Below are positions 60,597 through 64,000 of a DNA stretch of 64,000 nt, piece after piece. Source of the stretch: Allobosea sp. (lineage in GTDB: Bacteria; Pseudomonadota; Alphaproteobacteria; Rhizobiales; Beijerinckiaceae); contig JAAEQB010000118.1 of assembly GCA_024231975.1 (NCBI GenBank), forward strand, positions 20,084 through 84,083, read 5' to 3'. The number at the start of each line of letters is the position of its first letter. Position 1 is the stretch's first letter. A program made the position numbers and the translations under genes. The notes under the pieces were generated by a model that ran no database searches, was not told where the DNA came from, and saw nothing but the letters and a program-made list of their open reading frames with translations.

Positions 60597-61265
60597 ATGC
60601 TGCTGGTCTCAGGAGACGCCAATCTGCGCGAACAGGTCGTCGATCAGCTGCGGATCGCGATCGTTTCCGGCGAGATGCCGCCGGGCACGGTCTGTTCGGT
60701 ACCCTCGCTGGCGCGCACGCTCGGCATCTCGACGACGCCGATCCGCGAGGCCCTGCTGCAGCTGACCTCGGACGGGCTGCTCCAGCCGATGCGCAATCGC
60801 GGCTTCCGGGTCGTGGATCCCTCGCTCGACGAGTTGCGCGGCATTTTCGAGGTGCGCATGCAGCTCGAAGCCTCCGCCTTCCGCAAGCTGGTCAGGATGG
60901 GAGCCGACGACCTCTCGGAACTCCAGGCGCAGGCCGACGCCATCGCCGAATCCGTCGAAACCGGAGACGTGCCGCGCTATCTTGCCGCCGACCGGGCCTT
61001 TCACGCGGAGTTGCTGGCGCTCGCCGGCAACGAGGTGCTGGCCGACATCGTGCTGCGCCTGCGCGACCGGATGCGGCTCTACGGGATCCGCTCGGCCCAC
61101 GGCCTCGAGCGGCAGAGAGCGTCCGTGCCCGAACATTACCGCATTATCGAAGTCATCCGGCAGGGTCTGGAAGACGAAGCCGAGGCGCTGATGACCAGCC
61201 ATGTCATGGCCTGGGAGCCGATCTTCACCGAGGCGATCGCCCAGAGAAACGCCAGCTCTGCTTAA
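60597..61265 (+). CDS. GntR-family regulator, FCD (FadR-type) domain
   Basis: A 222-residue regulator. The winged HTH is LREQVVDQLRIAIVSGEMPPG and SVPSLARTLGISTTPIREAL, followed by a helical FCD ligand domain (EVRMQLEASAFRKLV, FHAELLALAGNEVL). The start at 60597 follows AGGAAACGG; the frame is open upstream to GTG 60504, within 20 bases of the divergent gene. It likely controls the divergent molybdopterin fusion/AtoE operon. FCD proteins usually bind organic acids. Confidence 0.88.
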   Translation: MLLVSGDANLREQVVDQLRIAIVSGEMPPGTVCSVPSLARTLGISTTPIREALLQLTSDGLLQPMRNRGFRVVDPSLDELRGIFEVRMQLEASAFRKLVRMGADDLSELQAQADAIAESVETGDVPRYLAADRAFHAELLALAGNEVLADIVLRLRDRMRLYGIRSAHGLERQRASVPEHYRIIEVIRQGLEDEAEALMTSHVMAWEPIFTEAIAQRNASSA

Positions 61266-61740
61266 ATCGCGCTCCTCGCCGATCAGCGTCGCCTCTCCGC
61301 AAGACGAACCGGTGCCGTCCCGACGCATTGCGGCGGAACGACCAGCGGCTGCCCCGGAGCGCTCCTTCCGCCCTTTAGCGCCAGCAGGCAGACACAAAAC
61401 TCTCCGCGAACCCTAGCCCCATCCGCCGCGACCGAAATGGCGACGGCGCTGCAGGTGGCCTGATCCAGCGGGTTGGCATCGGCGGGATCGGCACTGTGAT
61501 CGTGGGCGCCCGTCCCCCCGTCCGCACTTCGCCTACGAGATCGCCTTCTTCGACAGCAGCGTCGGTCTTCGGAATCCAGCGGCGGCGGCGCCAAGATTGC
61601 AACGGGCCTCGCAGCTGGAGAATCGGTATGCGTCTCAGAATTCAACCTTAGATTGCCTTATATCTTCTCGGCCACCTGAAGTCTGTTGTTCGGCGCGCAC
61701 TGCAACGCTCCCTTCAAGCCATCGCGGCTCCGGGGGAAGC
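61266..61740. other. 475-base stretch without a convincing gene
   Basis: Short minus-strand frames (61375-61602 and 61283-61645) show no recognisable motif. GC content falls towards the right end. The stretch may hold decayed remnants at the edge of the mobile region; no terminator or repeat was identified. Confidence 0.4.
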
Positions 61741-62175
61741 ATGCCAAGGACGAGGAAAGGGCCGGCCAATGAAAGCGCGAGGGCCTTTTTAAAGGCTTAT
61801 CGGCAAGCGGCGGGCCTGACTCAAGAGCTTTTATCGGAGCGCATCGAAGTCAAGCAACAGCAAATTTCGAAATACGAAACGGGAAAGAATAAGATTCCGT
61901 TCGAACTCGTAGTGACGATTGAAGCGCTTTGGGGCGTGAGCGTTCGAAGCTTCATGCGTTCTGGAAGCGAGTCTACCGAACAAGGAACAGAAGGTTTTAT
62001 GATGAAGGGGCAGGCCGGGTACCTGGTGGATCTGCCTATCGAGATCCAAGAGGATACCGACGGTCAACAAGGCGAACAGATGAAGCTTGATCTTAGCCCG
62101 ATTGAAGACCCAGCAGACCGGCAGAAAGTCCGGGATTTATGCCAAACACTGCTAAGGAAACAGAATGGCGCCTAA
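61741..62175 (+). CDS. XRE-family helix-turn-helix regulator
   Basis: A 144-residue small DNA-binding protein. The HTH is YRQAAGLTQELLSERIEVKQ, with QISKYETGKNKIP completing the Cro/C1 fold; an acidic tail follows. Codon use and base composition are much less GC-rich than the rest of the window, a sign of recent transfer. A GGGGGAAGC site precedes the ATG at 61741. Such genes are common on prophages, islands and integrative elements. No partner toxin was found beside it. Confidence 0.85.
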   Translation: MPRTRKGPANESARAFLKAYRQAAGLTQELLSERIEVKQQQISKYETGKNKIPFELVVTIEALWGVSVRSFMRSGSESTEQGTEGFMMKGQAGYLVDLPIEIQEDTDGQQGEQMKLDLSPIEDPADRQKVRDLCQTLLRKQNGA

Positions 62176-62277
62176 AGCGCTTTCCGAGCGATCAAGATCG
62201 CAGAGATTCTAAAGGCGCGAGCTTTCGGCACAGCCCAATCGCTACGCGCCCTGTACTTCTTCGCTCGATTCAACAAC

Positions 62278-62312
62278 AAAAGCCCCGCGTCGTTTGTGGC
62301 GCGGGGCTTTGT
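62278..62312. terminator. Strong bidirectional intrinsic terminator
   Basis: AAAAGCCCCGCG, ten-base loop, CGCGGGGCTTT: a 7-pair GC stem extended by A/T pairs on both flanks. It ends transcription from the XRE gene and, in reverse, from the recombinase remnant. Confidence 0.8.
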
Positions 62313-62329
62313 TGTATTGTGCGGATATT

Positions 62330-62343
62330 TGGTTGCGGGGGCA
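62330..62343 (-). other. 14-base match to the 3' end of initiator tRNA (attachment-site remnant)
   Basis: On the minus strand the sequence reads TGCCCCCGCAACCA, identical to the last 14 bases of typical bacterial initiator tRNA genes (with CCA). The rest of the tRNA is absent. It lies beside a recombinase remnant, as an attachment-site remnant would. Confidence 0.45.
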
Positions 62344-62381
62344 CGCAACCACCGATACCGACATCCGTTAGAGGTGGCGAT

Positions 62382-62789
62382 CTAACGTCTCCTGTAGAAC
62401 TTCGACGCCCCCTTCTCCATGAACGAGTTCGAATCCTTTCGGGCGCGCCACTTCCGTTCAAAACTGCGAACACCCAGATTTCGCGCGGCAGTGCCCGCGA
62501 TTGCCTGCTCCAGGGTGGCTTTATCCCCGATGATGCGGATGAGATCGTCATCGACTTCGACGCGATCGACGACGGACTGGATGTAGGCCTTGCGGAACGG
62601 GATGTCGCCGGTGGTGACGCTTTCGCGCATGAGGCGGCCGAACCGCTCGATGGCCTCTGGCTGCAGGGTGGTCGGCGGGGCGGCCTGCGCCTTGATTCGC
62701 TCGAGAGCAGCGGTGGCGCGATCGCGTTCCAGCTTGAGGGCGGCGATCCGCTCCTTCAGCAGCTCGTCGAGATCGGTCACGCCGTCCTC
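62382..62789 (-). pseudogene. Large serine recombinase, C-terminal fragment cut by IS21
   Basis: About 136 residues survive of the C-terminal part of a large serine recombinase: the coiled-coil DLDELLKERIAALKLERDRA and the closing block SVTTGDIPFRKAYIQSVVDR, which is typical of the family's C terminus. The catalytic N-terminal resolvase domain and the zinc-ribbon core are missing. The break coincides with the outer end of the IS21-family element at 62790, so the gene was split by that insertion. The remaining part cannot act. Confidence 0.75.
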
Positions 62790-62845
62790 TGTCAATCGGC
62801 GTCTAAAAGGGACCCCTTATCGGCGTGCAATCGGGACCCCCTTGT
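62790..62845. repeat. IS21 terminal repeat block
   Basis: The end begins TGTCAATCGGCG. ATCGGCGT occurs at 62795-62802 and 62819-62826, and GGGACCCC at 62809-62816 and again within 62833-62840. Such multiple short repeats at the ends are a mark of IS21-family elements. Confidence 0.65.
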
Positions 62846-62953
62846 GAGGTTCAGGATGGCGGTGACGAGCGCACCGTTTGCGGGGCTTGGGGCGTAGGGA
62901 GGGCGTAGCCCGACCGGAGGCGCAAGCCCCGCTTGGCGTTTTTGTTGGCGGGG

Positions 62954-63682
62954 TCAGCTGCGGTGTTTGAAGCGCCAACTGTCGTTGCCGGTCTCGACGA
63001 TGTCGCAGTGGTGGGTGATGCGGTCGAGCAGCGCCGTTGTCATCTTGGGATCGCCGAACACGGTCGGCCATTCGCCGAAGGCGAGGTTGGTCGTGACGAT
63101 GACCGAGGTGCGTTCGTAGAGCTTGCTGATCAGGTGGAACAGAAGTTGGCCGCCCGAGCGCGCGAACGGCAGGTAGCCGAGCTCGTCGAGCACGACGACG
63201 TCGAGGCGACAGAGCTGGGCGGCCAGCGCACCAGCCTTGCCCATGCGTGTTTCCTCCTCGAGGCGGTTCACCAGGTCGACGGTGTTGAAGTAGCGTCCCC
63301 GGGCGCCGGCGCGCACGACGTTGGCGATGATGGCGCTGGCCAGGTGGGTCTTGCCGGTGCCCGTCCCGCCGACCAGCACGATGTTGCGCCGGCTCGCCAG
63401 GAAGGAGCCGCTGTGCAGGGAGCGCACCAGCCCCTCGTTGATCGGCGTGTCGTCGAACACGAAGGCGTCGAGGTCCTTCACGGCAGGCAGCTTGGCGGCC
63501 GCCATCCGGTAGCGGATGGAGGCCGCATGGCGGTGGTTCGTCTCGGCGCGCAGCAGGTCGGTGAGGATCTCCATGGTCGTGCGCTTGCGCTGCAGGCCCG
63601 TGGTGACCGCCTCGTCGAACGCGCCGGCCATGCCCTTCAGGCCCAGGCCAGCCAGCGCCGCCATCATCTCATGCCGCTGCAT
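62954..63682 (-). CDS. istB: IS21-family transposition helper ATPase IstB
   Basis: A 242-residue AAA+ protein. Walker A GGTGTGKTHLASA, Walker B VVVLDELGYLPF, and the conserved MTTALLDRITHHCDIVETGN at the C terminus. It assists the IstA transposase in target choice. The gene overlaps the istA stop by 14 bases. It seems complete, but the element is broken in istA so transposition is unlikely without another copy. Confidence 0.93.
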   Translation of the reverse strand: MQRHEMMAALAGLGLKGMAGAFDEAVTTGLQRKRTTMEILTDLLRAETNHRHAASIRYRMAAAKLPAVKDLDAFVFDDTPINEGLVRSLHSGSFLASRRNIVLVGGTGTGKTHLASAIIANVVRAGARGRYFNTVDLVNRLEEETRMGKAGALAAQLCRLDVVVLDELGYLPFARSGGQLLFHLISKLYERTSVIVTTNLAFGEWPTVFGDPKMTTALLDRITHHCDIVETGNDSWRFKHRS

Positions 63683-63860
63683 GCAGGCCTCGCAAGCTGT
63701 CGTAGCGGTTGCAGTCGGCCTGAGGTGGATGCCGCAGCACCAGGTCGTCCGGCGTGACGATGCTCAGCGGTCGGGGCGGTTCGCGCCGGCGCGCCAGGAT
63801 GTTGAGGATGACGTCGTCACTGACGGTCCCGGCGGCGAGCGCCTCGCGCGCGGCGACCTG
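63669..63860 (-). pseudogene. istA: IstA transposase, C-terminal fragment
   Basis: The last 63 codons of the IS21 transposase in frame (QVAAREALAAG, DDVILNILARRREPP, PDDLVLRHPPQADCNRYD), ending with TGA inside the start of istB. The upstream portion is replaced at 63861 by the IS256 end, so the gene is interrupted by insertion. Confidence 0.8.
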
Positions 63861-64000
63861 GGACTGTCAGGGATTTTGTGTCTGGGGCCATAGTGACGCC
63901 GATGGAGGGCGCATATGGTCATCAAGAAGGACACTCTGGATCAGTTGCTTGCGGGGCGTGACCCGCGAGAGGTTTTTGCCAAGGATGGGCTTGTCGACGA
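63861..64000 (+). mobile_element. IS256-family insertion sequence, left end
   Basis: The left end reads GGACTGTCAGGGATTTTGTG, then a short leader and the transposase start. It is inserted in istA. The element continues past the window; the exact end could shift by a few bases. Confidence 0.75.
63915..64000 (+). CDS. IS256-family transposase, N-terminal part
   Basis: The first 28 residues: MVIKKDTLDQLLAGRDPREV followed by FAKDGLVD. This is the standard start of Mutator/IS256 transposases, which have a DDE catalytic core further on. GGAGGG precedes the ATG. Cut by the window end. Confidence 0.85.
   Translation, partial: MVIKKDTLDQLLAGRDPREVFAKDGLVD

Larger units (their letters stand above)
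62790..63860 (-). mobile_element. IS21-family insertion sequence, interrupted
   Basis: The right part of an IS21-type element. Its outer end starts TGTCAATCGG at 62790; istB is complete and the end of istA follows. The istA end is broken by an IS256-family element at about 63861. The remaining istA part must lie beyond the window. Confidence 0.82.

Noticed and set aside
61283..61645. Minus-strand frames in the gap after the GntR gene
   Set aside because: No ribosome site, no motif and mixed frames. Kept only as a possible decayed remnant.
62428..62455. tRNA-like GTTCGAATCC segment followed by GCGCGCCA
   Set aside because: The bases around the loop do not pair as a T stem, and the segment is part of the recombinase coding sequence. 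Not an intact tRNA.

Overview
This is about 64 kb of high-GC (roughly two-thirds G+C) alphaproteobacterial chromosome. The gene families, the densely packed minus-strand catabolic operons and the many solute importers suggest a Hyphomicrobiales soil organism, possibly Bosea-like. That placement is inference from gene style, not a database match. Nothing resembling an rRNA operon, an intact tRNA gene or a CRISPR array was seen.

Layout. 1-9.2 kb (mostly minus): start of an RNB-domain ribonuclease, a GNAT acetyltransferase, an Orn/Lys/Arg decarboxylase, a lipoprotein, a Crp/Fnr regulator, a LysE exporter and a giant indolepyruvate ferredoxin oxidoreductase. 9.5-19.5 kb: a ZevAB-like metal transport pair whose periplasmic partner carries an EF-hand loop, then uracil-DNA glycosylase coupled to a 5'-nucleotidase, ferrochelatase, a MarR/hydrolase divergon with two perfect operators, an SPFH/NfeD pair, an L,D-transpeptidase preceded by a tiny peptide that copies its signal sequence, and a 2-hydroxyacid dehydrogenase. 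19.7-26 kb: DUF2853, two ring-cleaving dioxygenase paralogues with an MhqD-like hydrolase, LysR and AraC regulators and a YcaC-like hydrolase. 26-31.8 kb: a five-gene operon (XapX, amidohydrolase, DoxX, MFS, porin).

32-38.7 kb: a LacI regulator divergent from a six-gene operon (intradiol dioxygenase, SDR, BKACE, quinone oxidoreductase, cupin, DctA), with two identical 14-bp operators over the promoter. 38.9-47.8 kb: a nine-gene operon with 3-hydroxyanthranilate dioxygenase, an aldehyde dehydrogenase, a DapA-like lyase, a complete Liv-type importer and an unusual RidA-arylformamidase-like fusion, under a divergent LysR gene. I regard this as the best candidate for an undescribed pathway: a 3-hydroxyanthranilate-type meta-cleavage route with no visible ACMS decarboxylase. 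48.8-54.8 kb: a Pot-type importer with a proline-racemase-family enzyme lacking the second catalytic residue, and a GlxA-type regulator. 54.8-61.3 kb: a molybdopterin-FAD-[2Fe-2S] fusion oxidoreductase, an AtoE transporter and a HisA-like barrel protein, with a divergent GntR regulator.

61.3-64 kb is a mobile-element junction with less GC-rich stretches: an XRE regulator, a 14-base match to the 3' end of initiator tRNA, the tail of a large serine recombinase cut by an IS21-family element, whose istA is in turn cut by an IS256-family element running off the window.
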